From Gracilimonas sp964505215 (GTDB lineage Bacteria > Bacteroidota > Rhodothermia > Balneolales > Balneolaceae), in assembly GCA_964505215.1 (NCBI GenBank), contig CAZDGU010000001.1, positions 186,001-250,000 of the forward strand: a DNA stretch of 64,000 nucleotides. Reading direction: 5' to 3'. The position numbers and the translations under genes were made by a program. This document shows positions 49,351 to 58,707 of the stretch, piece after piece; position 1 is the stretch's first letter, and each line of letters starts with the position of its first letter. Under the pieces are notes generated by a model. That model was not told where the DNA came from and did not search any database. It saw only the letters and a list, made by a program, of their open reading frames with translations.

Positions 49351-50760
49351 ATGAAAAAGTCAATTCTTGTTATTGATGATGATGAATTATTATTGGGGTT
49401 CATTGAAGAAGTGCTCATAAAAAATGAGTTCGAGGTTAAAGCATTCGAATCGCCTGTAAAAGCACTTGATTACTTAGCGGAGCACGCCGTTGACTTAGTG
49501 ATTACTGATGTTAAAATGAATGAAATGACCGGTGATGAAGTGCTGGCTCATGTTCAAAAAGAATTTCCGGATACCGGAGTTATTATGATTACCGGCTTTG
49601 GGAACATCAATCATGCCGTCCGGGCGCTACATAAAGGCGCTTTTGATTATGTAACCAAACCGTTTAAAGGCAAAGAAATTCTGTACAGAGTAAACCGATA
49701 TTTCAGTGCTGACCCGGATAGCAAAATAAAACAAACAACACTGCCCCCTTCTCCCAAAGATGACAAAAAGAAGGAAAGTCTCAGCCCTACTGAAAGTACG
49801 GAACGCCCGGAAACTACTTTTATAGGAAACGACCCACAGGTAAAAAAGCTGCTTAGGATTCTTCCTCAAATTGCCCGAAATACGGCACCGGTTCTTGTTC
49901 AGGGTGAAAGCGGAACGGGTAAAGAAGTATTTGCTCACGAAATTCATGCAAACAGCAACCGTTCAAACGGACCTTATATAAAAATTAATTGTGCAAACCT
50001 CCCCTCCGAGCTGGTAGAAAGTACGTTGTTTGGGCATTTGGAAGGCTCTTTTACGGGCGCTACTTCCGACCGAAAAGGGGCTTTTGATGCGGCTGAGGGC
50101 GGCACCCTTCTGCTGGATGAAATCACCGAAATTGAACTGAACGTGCAAGCCAAGCTATTGCGTGTGCTTCAGGAAAATGAATTTTACCGGGTGGGAAGCC
50201 AGGAGCCTGTAAAAGCGAATGTTCGCATTTTAGCTACATCAAACCGGAATATTGCCGAAGCTATTGCAGAAAAGCAGTTTCGAGAAGATCTGTACTATCG
50301 GCTGAATGTATTTCCCATCGAGATTCCCCCGCTTCGACATCGAAAAAGTGACATTCCACTGCTTGCAAACTTTTTTGTTGAGAACTACTGCGAGAAATAT
50401 GGATTAGAGAAGAAGCAAATTTCTGAAGACCTCATGGATTTTCTAATGCAGCAGGAATGGAGAGGAAACGTGCGCGAGCTGAATAATAAAATCCACCGGG
50501 GCATCATTTTAGCACAGGATGATTCTGAAATCACCATTGAACATATTGATAATGCCATGTTTTCGAGCGTGGATGATAATCTCAGTAAAGAAATTCTCTC
50601 TGCCGATCTCCCGCTTATGTCTATTGAAGAAATGGAGCTTCAGCTTATTAAAAAAGCACTGGAGCACACGCAAGGAAATCAGAAAGAAGCAGCTAAGCTT
50701 TTAGGAATTTCAGACCGAACCATTCGGAATAAACTGAAAAGCGAAGATGAGGAAAGTTAG
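49351..50760 (+). CDS. Sigma-54-dependent response regulator (NtrC family)
   Basis: 469 residues from ATG 49351 (the frame extends 21 bases upstream). Receiver 1-118 with DDD at 9-11, phospho-acceptor D53 (DLVITDVKM) and K103. AAA+ domain about 155-395: Walker A GESGTGKE (185-192), the sigma-54 loop as GSFTGA (232-237; usually GAFTGA), Walker B GTLLLDEI, and RFREDLYYRL. C-terminal Fis-type HTH with KEAAKLLGISDRTIRNKL. Such regulators (FlrC/FleR type) often drive flagellar genes. No histidine kinase gene is adjacent. Confidence 0.93.
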   Translation: MKKSILVIDDDELLLGFIEEVLIKNEFEVKAFESPVKALDYLAEHAVDLVITDVKMNEMTGDEVLAHVQKEFPDTGVIMITGFGNINHAVRALHKGAFDYVTKPFKGKEILYRVNRYFSADPDSKIKQTTLPPSPKDDKKKESLSPTESTERPETTFIGNDPQVKKLLRILPQIARNTAPVLVQGESGTGKEVFAHEIHANSNRSNGPYIKINCANLPSELVESTLFGHLEGSFTGATSDRKGAFDAAEGGTLLLDEITEIELNVQAKLLRVLQENEFYRVGSQEPVKANVRILATSNRNIAEAIAEKQFREDLYYRLNVFPIEIPPLRHRKSDIPLLANFFVENYCEKYGLEKKQISEDLMDFLMQQEWRGNVRELNNKIHRGIILAQDDSEITIEHIDNAMFSSVDDNLSKEILSADLPLMSIEEMELQLIKKALEHTQGNQKEAAKLLGISDRTIRNKLKSEDEES

Positions 50761-50782
50761 CTTTTAAGTAACTGGATCAGAC

Positions 50783-50910
50783 TTCCTCGTCCCCAGCCAC
50801 CGGTTGGGGACGCCCATCTGAACCACAAGGTTCAAAAGCCTAAAGACTATAGAAAAGCTTGTTTTAACAATCTGGAACCGGAGGTTCCTGCATTCATTAC
50901 GAACGGGACG
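50783..50910 (+). repeat. Family B repeat, copy B2
   Basis: Hairpin TCCCCAGCCACCGGTTGGGG, TGAACCACAAGGTTCA, TAAAGACTATAGAAAAGCTT and ATTACGAACGGGACG, in the same order as in copy B1. Confidence 0.65.
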
Positions 50911-50961
50911 TTCGCAACGAGGGTAACAGGAATAAAGTTAGCTTTAGCCGATTCTACTGCT

Positions 50962-52929
50962 TTACGAACAAGTATCGCAGCAAGTGTGAACATGTTCATC
51001 TGCCTGCTTATCCTCATCAGTCTCACCGCCTGTTAAAAAGGAGAAAAATGATTGCTCGGGCGAATATTTATGCTGTACCCGAATGGCATTGCCAATGGCA
51101 ATGAGCGCCACGCCTACATCAGCAAAAATGGCTTCCCACATGGTTGCTACTCCAAAAGCAGCCATAGCCATTACCAACACTTTAATTCCCAGTGCAAAGC
51201 CTATATTCTGCCATACAATGCGATGGGTAAATTTAGCAATATCAATAGCCATGGGAATTTTTGACGGCTGATCAGTTTGGATGACAACGTCAGCCGTTTC
51301 TACGGTGGCATCAGAGCCTATTCCGCCCATGGCAATGCCTACATCCGACAGCGTGATAACGGGTGCGTCATTAATGCCATCTCCTACAAAGCCAATAACA
51401 TTTCCTTGGCCAATTGCTTCTTCTACGTGTCGGAATTTTTCATCCGGAAGCAGGTTTCCGTACGCTTCATCTATCCCAAGCTGTCGGCTGACCTGATCTA
51501 CCACTTTTTGATTATCTCCCGACAACATCACCAATCGGTTCACCCCTATTTTATGGAGTTCTTCTATGGTTTTTTTGCTGTCGTCTTTAATCCGGTCTGC
51601 AATCACTACGGTTCCTGTGTGAGCACCATCCACAGCTACGTGCACGTACGTATTTGGATCGTCAAAGTTTGCTTTAGATAACGGCACATTTGCACCTTCC
51701 AGCAGTTCCTTATTTCCCACCAACACTTCTTGTGACTGAATTATACCTTTAAGTCCTTTTCCAGCTACTTCTTCCGGCTCTTCAACCTCATGCAAAACCT
51801 GACCGTTTTTGAAATCCAGAATTGCTTTGCCAATGGGGTGTGTGGACTGCTGCTCTAAAGAAGCCGCATAGCCAATAATATCGGATTCACTCATGCCATC
51901 ATGCGCCAGCACCTGCTGTACCTCAAAAACGCCTTCCGTCAGCGTTCCCGTTTTATCCATAAACAGCGTGTTCATCTTGCGAAGCTGATCCAGATAATCG
52001 GAGCCTTTCAATAAAATTCCATTTTGAGAAGCTGCTCCAATTCCACCGAAATAGCCTAAAGGAACCGAAATAACCAATCCGCACGGACAAGAAACCACTA
52101 AGAAAATAAGCGCTCGGTAAAACCAATCCTGAAAAACATAGGTCTCTACAAACAAGTACGGAACAAAGGTTAGCGCTACGGCCAGCCACACCACAATGGG
52201 CGTGTAAATTTTGGCGAACTTTGTCATAAATCGTTCCGTAGGAGCTTTCCGCTTAGAAGCCTCCTGCACCATGGTGAGAATGTTGGAAAGCTTGGAATCC
52301 TTAAATGCCGCCGTAACTTCTATCTGAGCGGGCGCATCCTGATTGATAGATCCGGCCCATACTTCTTCCCCACTCCGCCGAGTCATCGGTTTGGATTCTC
52401 CGGTTAACGCCGCGGTATTAAAGGAATTTATTTTTGAAACAAGATTTCCGTCCAGCGGCACCTTTTCGCCCGGTCGAACTCGTATAATCTCCCCAATTTC
52501 AACTTTAGAAGGATGAGCCTCCTCCCAGCTCCCATTGCGTTTTACAAAAGCAGTATCCGGCTGCTGGTCTATCAGCTTTTTGATGGAGTTTCGGGCTTTA
52601 TGAACGGCTCCATGCTGCACATTTTCACCAATCATATAAAAGAGCATCACGGCTACACCTTCCGCATATTGTCCCAACGCAAAAGCTCCTAAAGTGGCAA
52701 TCCCCATCAGAAAAAACTCGCTGAATAACGATCCGTTTTTAAGAGATTTAAAAGCACTTATCCAAACCGGTCCGCCTACCAACAGATATGAAATCCCGTA
52801 TAAAGTTAGATATATATACGTACTTCCCGCAGCATCATAAAAATGCTCTACTAACAACGCGCCTGCAAGAGCAAAAACGCTGAGGAAAATGGTGTTGTAT
52901 TTTTTGAAAAATGTAATGATAGCAGTCAC
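50962..52929 (-). CDS. Heavy-metal P-type ATPase, Zn/Cd/Pb type (PIB-2)
   Basis: Exports divalent soft metals with ATP. 655 residues, GTG start at 52929. No N-terminal HMA domain; instead a C-terminal tail EHVHTCCDTCS with His and four Cys. Core motifs: TGES in the actuator domain, the metal-site helix SCPCGLVIS, phosphorylation site DKTGTLTEG, HP of the ATP domain (STHPIGKAI), GDGINDAP, and helix 8 with ADVGVALIAIGNA, whose Asp is the Zn/Cd ligand of ZntA-type pumps. Paired with another P-type ATPase, a CDF and an HMA-AraC regulator in the following 7 kb. Confidence 0.92.
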   Translation of the reverse strand: MTAIITFFKKYNTIFLSVFALAGALLVEHFYDAAGSTYIYLTLYGISYLLVGGPVWISAFKSLKNGSLFSEFFLMGIATLGAFALGQYAEGVAVMLFYMIGENVQHGAVHKARNSIKKLIDQQPDTAFVKRNGSWEEAHPSKVEIGEIIRVRPGEKVPLDGNLVSKINSFNTAALTGESKPMTRRSGEEVWAGSINQDAPAQIEVTAAFKDSKLSNILTMVQEASKRKAPTERFMTKFAKIYTPIVVWLAVALTFVPYLFVETYVFQDWFYRALIFLVVSCPCGLVISVPLGYFGGIGAASQNGILLKGSDYLDQLRKMNTLFMDKTGTLTEGVFEVQQVLAHDGMSESDIIGYAASLEQQSTHPIGKAILDFKNGQVLHEVEEPEEVAGKGLKGIIQSQEVLVGNKELLEGANVPLSKANFDDPNTYVHVAVDGAHTGTVVIADRIKDDSKKTIEELHKIGVNRLVMLSGDNQKVVDQVSRQLGIDEAYGNLLPDEKFRHVEEAIGQGNVIGFVGDGINDAPVITLSDVGIAMGGIGSDATVETADVVIQTDQPSKIPMAIDIAKFTHRIVWQNIGFALGIKVLVMAMAAFGVATMWEAIFADVGVALIAIGNAIRVQHKYSPEQSFFSFLTGGETDEDKQADEHVHTCCDTCS

Positions 52930-53030
52930 CTTTTTGAATTAGCCAAATTTGCACAGCTAAATTAACCACCACTTCTCCCAACTACTTATATCTTCATGTA
53001 AATCTTGTATATCATTTTGTTTGAAATGAT

Positions 53031-53109
53031 GGATTTTGGGCAATTCCATCATTCGGCTCCGCTTGAACAGGTGAGCCATGTTATAACCCTGAGAGCCGGG
53101 TGATGGAAT
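53031..53109 (-). repeat. Family D repeat, copy D2
   Basis: On the minus strand: TTCCATCACCCGGCTCTCAG ... AGCCGAATGATGGAATTGCC, matching D1 at 26532-26610. Confidence 0.6.
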
Positions 53110-53360
53110 GGGTTCAGGTAATATGGGTTTGATTTGCATCATCCATCACCCCGTTTCTCATAAATACTACATCCAATCCAATTGGGGAAACGGAACGATG
53201 GATACTTGCCAACGCGTGCTATTCACAATTGCAACATTTCAATCTTCCACCACTAACACCTCTCGCAATTCATTCAGCCAGGTGCTGAATGAATTCCACT
53301 CTCCCCGAGGAGAGACTTACATTTGGACAGGAAAAGCTATGTTCTTACTAAAGCTAAAAC

Positions 53361-53530
53361 TGTTAAAAACGACCACCAAGAAAAAGTCCTTCCTTGAGGA
53401 AGGTGCCTCGTGCAGCTCGCTACTCATGCGGAAGGTGTTGGCGGATATGGGCAGCCCTACAATTCCATGTTCAGTATCAAATCACCCATCAATTCTGATC
53501 ACTGCTAACTGCTCCCTGTTCACTGAACCC
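53361..53530 (-). repeat. Family C repeat, copy C3 (inverted)
   Basis: On the minus strand: GTTCAGTGAACAGGGAGCAG, AGTGATCAGAATTGATGG, CCAACACCTTCCGCATGAG, GAGCTGCACGAGG, CACCTTCCTCAAGGAAGGAC. It follows a GCTGACCGCTG that echoes the end of family A. Confidence 0.7.
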
Positions 53531-53625
53531 AGCGGTCAGCCGATAGACCGGTTTTTTAGCAGAATGCTGATTGCTGAGAGCTGAAAGCTAACAGCTAACA
53601 AGCGAAGCGCGGCTTGCCAGCCCCA

Positions 53626-54192
53626 CTAAAGCTGATCGATGGAAATGCGTTTGTTTTCTTTTACTTCTTTGAAGTGTGAGGGCGAAAGTCCGGTTTCTTT
53701 TTTGAACTGGCGAGAGAAATGCTGCTGACTGCTATATCCCAGCTCATAGGCAATTTCCGTCATATTCAGTTCGCCGTAAACAATCAGCTCTTTGGCCCGT
53801 TCTATCTTTTGAAGTATATAATAACGCTCAATAGATTTGCCTTCTACATTAGAAAACAGACGACTCAAAACCTGATAATCTTTATGCAATTTTTGGGAGA
53901 GATAGTCAGACAGCTTTTTATTGAGCTCTTTATTGGTTCTCACAAGCTGAATAATCAGCTGTTTAATTTGCTCTACCGTTTTGCTGCTTTGGTCGTTAAT
54001 AATTTCAAACCCGTTGTTTTTCACCACTTCCACCAGACGGCTCAATCCCTTTTGGCTCACCGGTTCTCTGAGTGTTAGTTCTCCCAGTTCAATTTTTTGA
54101 ATATCAAAATCGGCCTCGGTCAGTTTTCTTTCTAAAACTTCTGCACAATGGCTGCAAACCATGTTTTTTATGTGAAAATGTTGATTACTCAT
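53626..54192 (-). CDS. HMA-AraC metal-responsive regulator
   Basis: 188 residues. Residues 1-70 resemble a heavy-metal-associated domain with the MVCSHC motif (C13, C16). A helical linker leads to an AraC-type DNA-binding domain (about 100-182) with IERYYILQKIERAKELIVYG, NMTEIAYELGYSSQQHFSRQ and FKKETGLSPSHFKE. Direct fusion of a metal-binding domain to an AraC HTH suggests a one-component metal sensor. The gene starts nine bases after the CDF exporter stop, so it probably controls this efflux cluster. The sensed metal is not known; Zn, Cd or Cu are possible. Confidence 0.85.
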   Translation of the reverse strand: MSNQHFHIKNMVCSHCAEVLERKLTEADFDIQKIELGELTLREPVSQKGLSRLVEVVKNNGFEIINDQSSKTVEQIKQLIIQLVRTNKELNKKLSDYLSQKLHKDYQVLSRLFSNVEGKSIERYYILQKIERAKELIVYGELNMTEIAYELGYSSQQHFSRQFKKETGLSPSHFKEVKENKRISIDQL

Positions 54193-54201
54193 AAAGCGGT
54201 G

Positions 54202-55092
54202 TCAATGTTGTTTGTGTAACGAAGAAGTGGCTTCATCCCATTCCACTTCAATAGTGCTGTGGCTGAAACCGTAGGGCTTCAGCAGCTTCCTGATGTCTTT
54301 CTTTAACTGTTTAAGCTTCCTAAATGATTCCATTTCATCTATAATCAGGTGAACCGTAAAAACGTTCTTTTCTCCATCCAGCGACCATATATGAAGATGA
54401 TCTGTTTTTTGCACAGCATCCAACGCTAACAATTGCTCCTCAATTTCGTCAATATTTACGTTACTCGGACTTCCCTGCAAAAAAATAACCAACGTTTCTT
54501 TCAGTCTTTTAGTCACATTCCAAAGCACATAAGCCGTTATAAAAAGCGACAAGGCCGGATCTAAGTAATGGATATCCTTAAACATCAGCACAATGGCAAC
54601 AACTAAAACAGCGGCCCAGCCGAGTACATCTTCCAGCAGGTGCCAAGATATGACTTTTTCATTCAGCGTTTTCCCTTTACTCACTTTCCAGGCGGCGTAA
54701 CCATTCACTATCACCCCGAAGATGGCAAAAATGAGCATTCCCTGAGCATCGGTATGTTCGGGTTCTAAAATACGCCCAACGGCTTTGTTAATCACAAATA
54801 CGGAACCGATGATGAGCACCAAGCTGTTAATAAGCGCCCCAAGTAAAGAAAAACGAGTATATCCAAAGGTGAAGGCTTTGTTGGCATCTTGTTCCGATTT
54901 ATGCTCTAAATACCAGGACATCCCCAGCGAAAGGCTGTCTCCCAAATCGTGCAGTGCATCAGATATAATGGCAATGCTGTTTACATAAAATCCGCCCACA
55001 AATTCAACCACGGTGAAGCCCAAATTCATAAAAAAGGCCAACCGAATATTGCCTTTTCCGTCTCCGTGATTGTGGTCGTGTGAGTGGCTCAT
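54202..55092 (-). CDS. Cation diffusion facilitator (CzcD/ZitB-type zinc exporter)
   Basis: 296 residues. His-rich start (MSHSHDHNHGDG), six predicted helices, metal site residues in helix 2 (SDALHDLGDS, D45 and D49) and helix 5 (HLLEDVLGW, H and D), as in Zn/Cd exporters of the CzcD branch. C-terminal cytoplasmic domain (about 205-290) with HLHIWSLDG and VHLIIDE, typical of CDFs. Stop is nine bases before the HMA-AraC start. A proton-driven partner of the P-type ATPases. Confidence 0.93.
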   Translation of the reverse strand: MSHSHDHNHGDGKGNIRLAFFMNLGFTVVEFVGGFYVNSIAIISDALHDLGDSLSLGMSWYLEHKSEQDANKAFTFGYTRFSLLGALINSLVLIIGSVFVINKAVGRILEPEHTDAQGMLIFAIFGVIVNGYAAWKVSKGKTLNEKVISWHLLEDVLGWAAVLVVAIVLMFKDIHYLDPALSLFITAYVLWNVTKRLKETLVIFLQGSPSNVNIDEIEEQLLALDAVQKTDHLHIWSLDGEKNVFTVHLIIDEMESFRKLKQLKKDIRKLLKPYGFSHSTIEVEWDEATSSLHKQH

Positions 55093-55149
55093 GATAAGTA
55101 ATCTGGGTTAAACTGATACTTTCAACAATGGAAATTTACGAATTCTCAG

Positions 55150-56289
55150 TTACTCTATGGTGAAATCCACGTAGTAAATGGTATTTCCCCAAATAAGATT
55201 TAGCCGGCCGCCATCATCCGTTTCTGTAACAGTAATTGTGAACTCTTCGATCACCTCATCGGTACTTTTTACCTGCATGGGTACCCGACCGAAATCCCGG
55301 CTTTCATCATAAGAGTTACCATTTTGGCCTGTTTGGCTGTTTATAATCATGGTTCCACCCTCCTCTTCCGGAATCGTAAACAGAGTATATTCGCCGGCAG
55401 GAACGTTGAGCTCACCCACCCGAATATCGTTAGAAGTGTAAAAATGAGTAGCTCGGTTGGCCCCGGTTCTCCATAGCTCGCCGTAAGGAACAATGCCGCC
55501 AAACAGGGTGCGACCTCGTTTTTTGGGTGAACCGTAATCAATCCGGAAATTTGTATTGCCAAAGGCATATTCTGTACTTACAGCGCCGGAAAGCTGACCT
55601 ACCGGATTTTGAGCAAACCGATTTGCAAGTGCCGACATATCAACGGCTTTCACCCGATTAACTTTTAGCTTTCGAGTAGTCAGTCCGGCATCCAGATACT
55701 TAATATCTCCGGCCGGAGTTACATTTACGCCCATAACGCCCCGGAATGGATGCCTGATGGTCATCGAGTCGCCCTCAATTGCAGCAATCACAAAATTTGA
55801 AATTCTGCTTCCGCTAAGTAATGGTTGATTGACTGTATCCTGGCCGGTCTCTGCAGCGGCGTTGAAGGCAAGTTCAAAGGGCCAGTGAACCATATCAATA
55901 AATGGAAGTACGCCCGGCTGATAAGGCGCTGTAAAAGTACGCGTTTCATCCTCGCGAAGGGTTTCAATGTTCAGGCTGTCACCTTGCCGAACTATGGTTT
56001 GCGTAAGCGCTCCTTCACCGGAAAACCCAACCGCAGGTGGATAATCGGTTCGCTGCATTTGGGCAATACCGCCGGTTTCGTCCAGTTTAAGATTGTATTT
56101 AGAAAAGCGGGTTTCCGGACTGCGCAGAATCACAGCTGCCACCATGCCCGATTCTGATTTCACAAAATGCTCAACCGCAAGGGTATCCTGCCCAAGTTTG
56201 GTAACAAAGTAGTTGTCATTACTACTTTCTGGTTCACAAGCTGCCAAAATGAGCATTACTGTTAAAATTCCAAAAATCAGATTTCGCAT
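55150..56289 (-). CDS. DUF2911 lipoprotein
   Basis: 379 residues. Lipobox LILAAC with C18. The C-terminal about 145 residues are a DUF2911 domain: YGSPKKRGRTLFGGIVPYGE then WRTGANRATHF and VPAGEYTLFTIP. The N-terminal half is beta-rich and unassigned. DUF2911 proteins are widespread secreted proteins of Bacteroidota-like bacteria without established function. It sits between a P-type ATPase and a CDF gene, 57 bases before the CDF start, but a metal role is not evident from its sequence. Confidence 0.85.
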   Translation of the reverse strand: MRNLIFGILTVMLILAACEPESSNDNYFVTKLGQDTLAVEHFVKSESGMVAAVILRSPETRFSKYNLKLDETGGIAQMQRTDYPPAVGFSGEGALTQTIVRQGDSLNIETLREDETRTFTAPYQPGVLPFIDMVHWPFELAFNAAAETGQDTVNQPLLSGSRISNFVIAAIEGDSMTIRHPFRGVMGVNVTPAGDIKYLDAGLTTRKLKVNRVKAVDMSALANRFAQNPVGQLSGAVSTEYAFGNTNFRIDYGSPKKRGRTLFGGIVPYGELWRTGANRATHFYTSNDIRVGELNVPAGEYTLFTIPEEEGGTMIINSQTGQNGNSYDESRDFGRVPMQVKSTDEVIEEFTITVTETDDGGRLNLIWGNTIYYVDFTIE

Positions 56290-56387
56290 AGCAATGAAGT
56301 TAATTCAGGTTCCACGAAAAACTAATTCAAATGGTTTTTAAAGCCAAACCCTAAAATTGGTAAACGCCTGTTCCGCATTCAACCCGA

Positions 56388-58451
56388 TTAAATATCAAAA
56401 TTCAACAACCTTAATGCATTCATTACCACTAATATGGTAGAGCCTTCGTGCCCAACTACGGCGGGACCAATAGCTATAGCTCCCGTTAAAGTTAGCGGTA
56501 CTAAAAAAGCAACCATCCCCAAGCTGATAATCAGGTTTTGCTTGATGATTTTTTTGGCCTTTCGGCTTAGCCCGATTGCAAAAGGAAGGTTGTTAAGTTT
56601 ATCACCCATTAAAGCAATATCGGCTGTTTCTAAAGCAACATCCGAACCGGCTGCTCCCATGGCTACTCCTACGCTGCTTCTGGCCATGGCCGGGGCGTCG
56701 TTCACCCCATCTCCAACCATTGCCACCGTCTCTATTTCTTGTTTTAATTCGTCTATAGCTTTTACTTTATCTTCGGGCAGTAAGCTGCCTAACGGATCTG
56801 TGATTCCTATACTTTTTGCAATGGCGTTTGCTACTTTTTGATTATCTCCCGTTAGCATAACCATTCGATGAATGCCCATTTCTTTTAGTGCGGTGAGGGT
56901 TGAAGCGGCTTCGGGCCGGGCAATATCCATGGCAGCAACAAGGCCTAAATATTCATCATCCTGATGGATAATCATTGTTGTGTGTCCTTCAGATTCGAGC
57001 TCTTCCATCTTGGTGTTAATTTCGTCAGGAATACTTTCTCCGGTCAGCTCTTCGAAAAGCCTTCTGTTTCCTATATGAACCAGGCTGCCCTGCCAATCAG
57101 CTTTAATTCCTCGGGCTGTAAGTGATGTTAAATCATCAGCTTTTGGAATGTCTATATCTCCTAACTCTTTCCTTCCTCCTTGTACTATGGCGGCAGCTAA
57201 AGGATGATCACTTAGCGTTTCTACAGCTACGGCTACTTGCAAAAGATGCGATTTGGTGGTTTCTCCAAAAGGGATGGCATGCGTTAAGGTTGGTCTGCCT
57301 TCAGTAAGCGTTCCCGTTTTGTCAAAAGCAATGGCTCGCACATCTCCTAAATCTTCCAATGGTCGGCCACCTTTTACCAATACACCGTGGCGGGCCGAGC
57401 GAGCAATTCCGGCTAATACGGCACTGGGCGTTGAAATAGCCAGTGCACAAGGCGAAGCTGCAATTAACACCGACATAGCCCTGTAAAAACTATCCTGAAA
57501 GGCTTCATTCAAAACAAGAAATGCAAACATGAGCAGCAAAACAGCAATTAACACGGAAGGCACATAGTACTTCTCAAATTTATCGGTGAGATGTTGAGTG
57601 GGAGATTTATGTTCCTCAGCTTCTTTTACCAATTTAATGAGCCGTGCCAGCGTACTGTCTTTTGCTTCCTTCAGCACTTTAATTTCCAATGCCCCGCTGC
57701 CGTTTATAGTACCTGCAAAAACCCGATGCTCTGCATGTAATTTATTTACATCATTTTCATTCTGCCAGTTATCGCTGGCATACTTATCAACCGGTGCACT
57801 TTCTCCCGTAATGTTTGATTGGTCAACGGGACTTGACCCTTTTATAACCACACCGTCAGCAGCAATTTTTGAGTTCGGCCTAACTACAATGACATCACCC
57901 ACCGCAAGCTCTTCTATAGGAACTTCAACCAACTCGCCATTCCGCTTAATTAAAGCAACCGGTGGAGCTAAGTCAGAAAGTGCTGAGATAGACTTTCGGG
58001 CGCGATTCATGGCATAATGCTCTAAAGCATGTCCCAAGCTAAATAAGAACAGTAAGAGAGAGGCTTCTCCCCATTTTCCTAATATTGCAGCACCTACAGC
58101 TGCAAAAAGCATAAGGAAATCTATTTCAAATTTCCCCCGAAGCAAGCCTTCACCGGCCGACACAAAAGTGAAAACTCCCCCAAAAAGAGAGCCGATAATA
58201 AATAGCAGTGTTGGAGTAAACTCCGGAACACCTTTTATAAAAGAAAAAGCAGCTCCCAGTATCCAAAATACACCACTTAAAATGGCAAAATAGAGTTCCG
58301 TGTTTTCCCCAAGAAAATGAAGTTTCTCAGAAAACTCGTGATGATGGCCATGATCTTGATTCCGGTCAGGCTTTTGCCTTCCATTTCCTGATTGATGAAC
58401 AGTTAAATCGATGTCTTCTATTGATTCAACATCTTTGGTTTCGTTTGCCAT
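56388..58451 (-). CDS. Heavy-metal P-type ATPase, PIB-4 type (SPC / HEGST)
   Basis: 687 residues, ATG at 58451. His-rich N-terminal stretch (DHGHHHEF) instead of an HMA domain. Metal-site helix reads ASPCALAIS (SPC) and the last helix HEGSTILVVMNALRLL; SPC plus HEG-x-T is the signature of PIB-4 pumps (CoaT/CzcP/ZosA-like; Co, Zn, Cd or Fe). Catalytic motifs TGES, DKTGTLTEG, SDHPLAAAI and GDGVNDAP are intact. It therefore differs in class and probably substrate preference from the ATPase at 50962. First gene of the minus-strand metal cluster. Confidence 0.92.
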   Translation of the reverse strand: MANETKDVESIEDIDLTVHQSGNGRQKPDRNQDHGHHHEFSEKLHFLGENTELYFAILSGVFWILGAAFSFIKGVPEFTPTLLFIIGSLFGGVFTFVSAGEGLLRGKFEIDFLMLFAAVGAAILGKWGEASLLLFLFSLGHALEHYAMNRARKSISALSDLAPPVALIKRNGELVEVPIEELAVGDVIVVRPNSKIAADGVVIKGSSPVDQSNITGESAPVDKYASDNWQNENDVNKLHAEHRVFAGTINGSGALEIKVLKEAKDSTLARLIKLVKEAEEHKSPTQHLTDKFEKYYVPSVLIAVLLLMFAFLVLNEAFQDSFYRAMSVLIAASPCALAISTPSAVLAGIARSARHGVLVKGGRPLEDLGDVRAIAFDKTGTLTEGRPTLTHAIPFGETTKSHLLQVAVAVETLSDHPLAAAIVQGGRKELGDIDIPKADDLTSLTARGIKADWQGSLVHIGNRRLFEELTGESIPDEINTKMEELESEGHTTMIIHQDDEYLGLVAAMDIARPEAASTLTALKEMGIHRMVMLTGDNQKVANAIAKSIGITDPLGSLLPEDKVKAIDELKQEIETVAMVGDGVNDAPAMARSSVGVAMGAAGSDVALETADIALMGDKLNNLPFAIGLSRKAKKIIKQNLIISLGMVAFLVPLTLTGAIAIGPAVVGHEGSTILVVMNALRLLNFDI

Positions 58452-58707
58452 TTAAGAATCCTATTCCAATAAAGTCAGATTTTGTTTAACTCCTAAAATA
58501 ACGGTTTTTTTATACACATTGTGCCTTTCCCGGCTATTTAGAAAGCATCTATAAAGTATGATTAAGTACTTCAACCGTGAACTAAAAAAGCTCAATCCGG
58601 CAATATGATTTGGTATGTTAAATTTGGCAGAATGAATAAACTCAGACTTTTATTTTTATGATTACATTTGAGCGCATGGCTATAATTTGCGCAGCTACCA
58701 AGTGTCT
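58452..58707. other. Divergent intergenic region
   Basis: 256 AT-rich bases between the PIB-4 ATPase (leftward) and the methyltransferase (rightward). No repeat or RNA gene recognised; promoters of both genes should be here. Confidence 0.4.

Larger units (their letters stand above)
52930..53625. other. Repeat-rich intergenic region, 696 bases
   Basis: Contains a reversed family D copy (53031-53109), unassigned sequence (53110-53360), a reversed family C copy (53361-53530), and AGCTGAAAGCTAACAGCTAAC near 53580-53599. Two longer plus and minus frames here cross the repeats and are not thought to be genes. Confidence 0.7.

Noticed and set aside
52957..53142. 61-codon minus-strand frame before the P-type ATPase
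   Set aside because: Runs through family D copy D2 and has no protein-like pattern.
53108..53584. 158-codon plus-strand frame in the metal-cluster gap
   Set aside because: Crosses the inverted family C repeat and low-complexity AGCT motifs; the same repeat elsewhere has stops in this frame.
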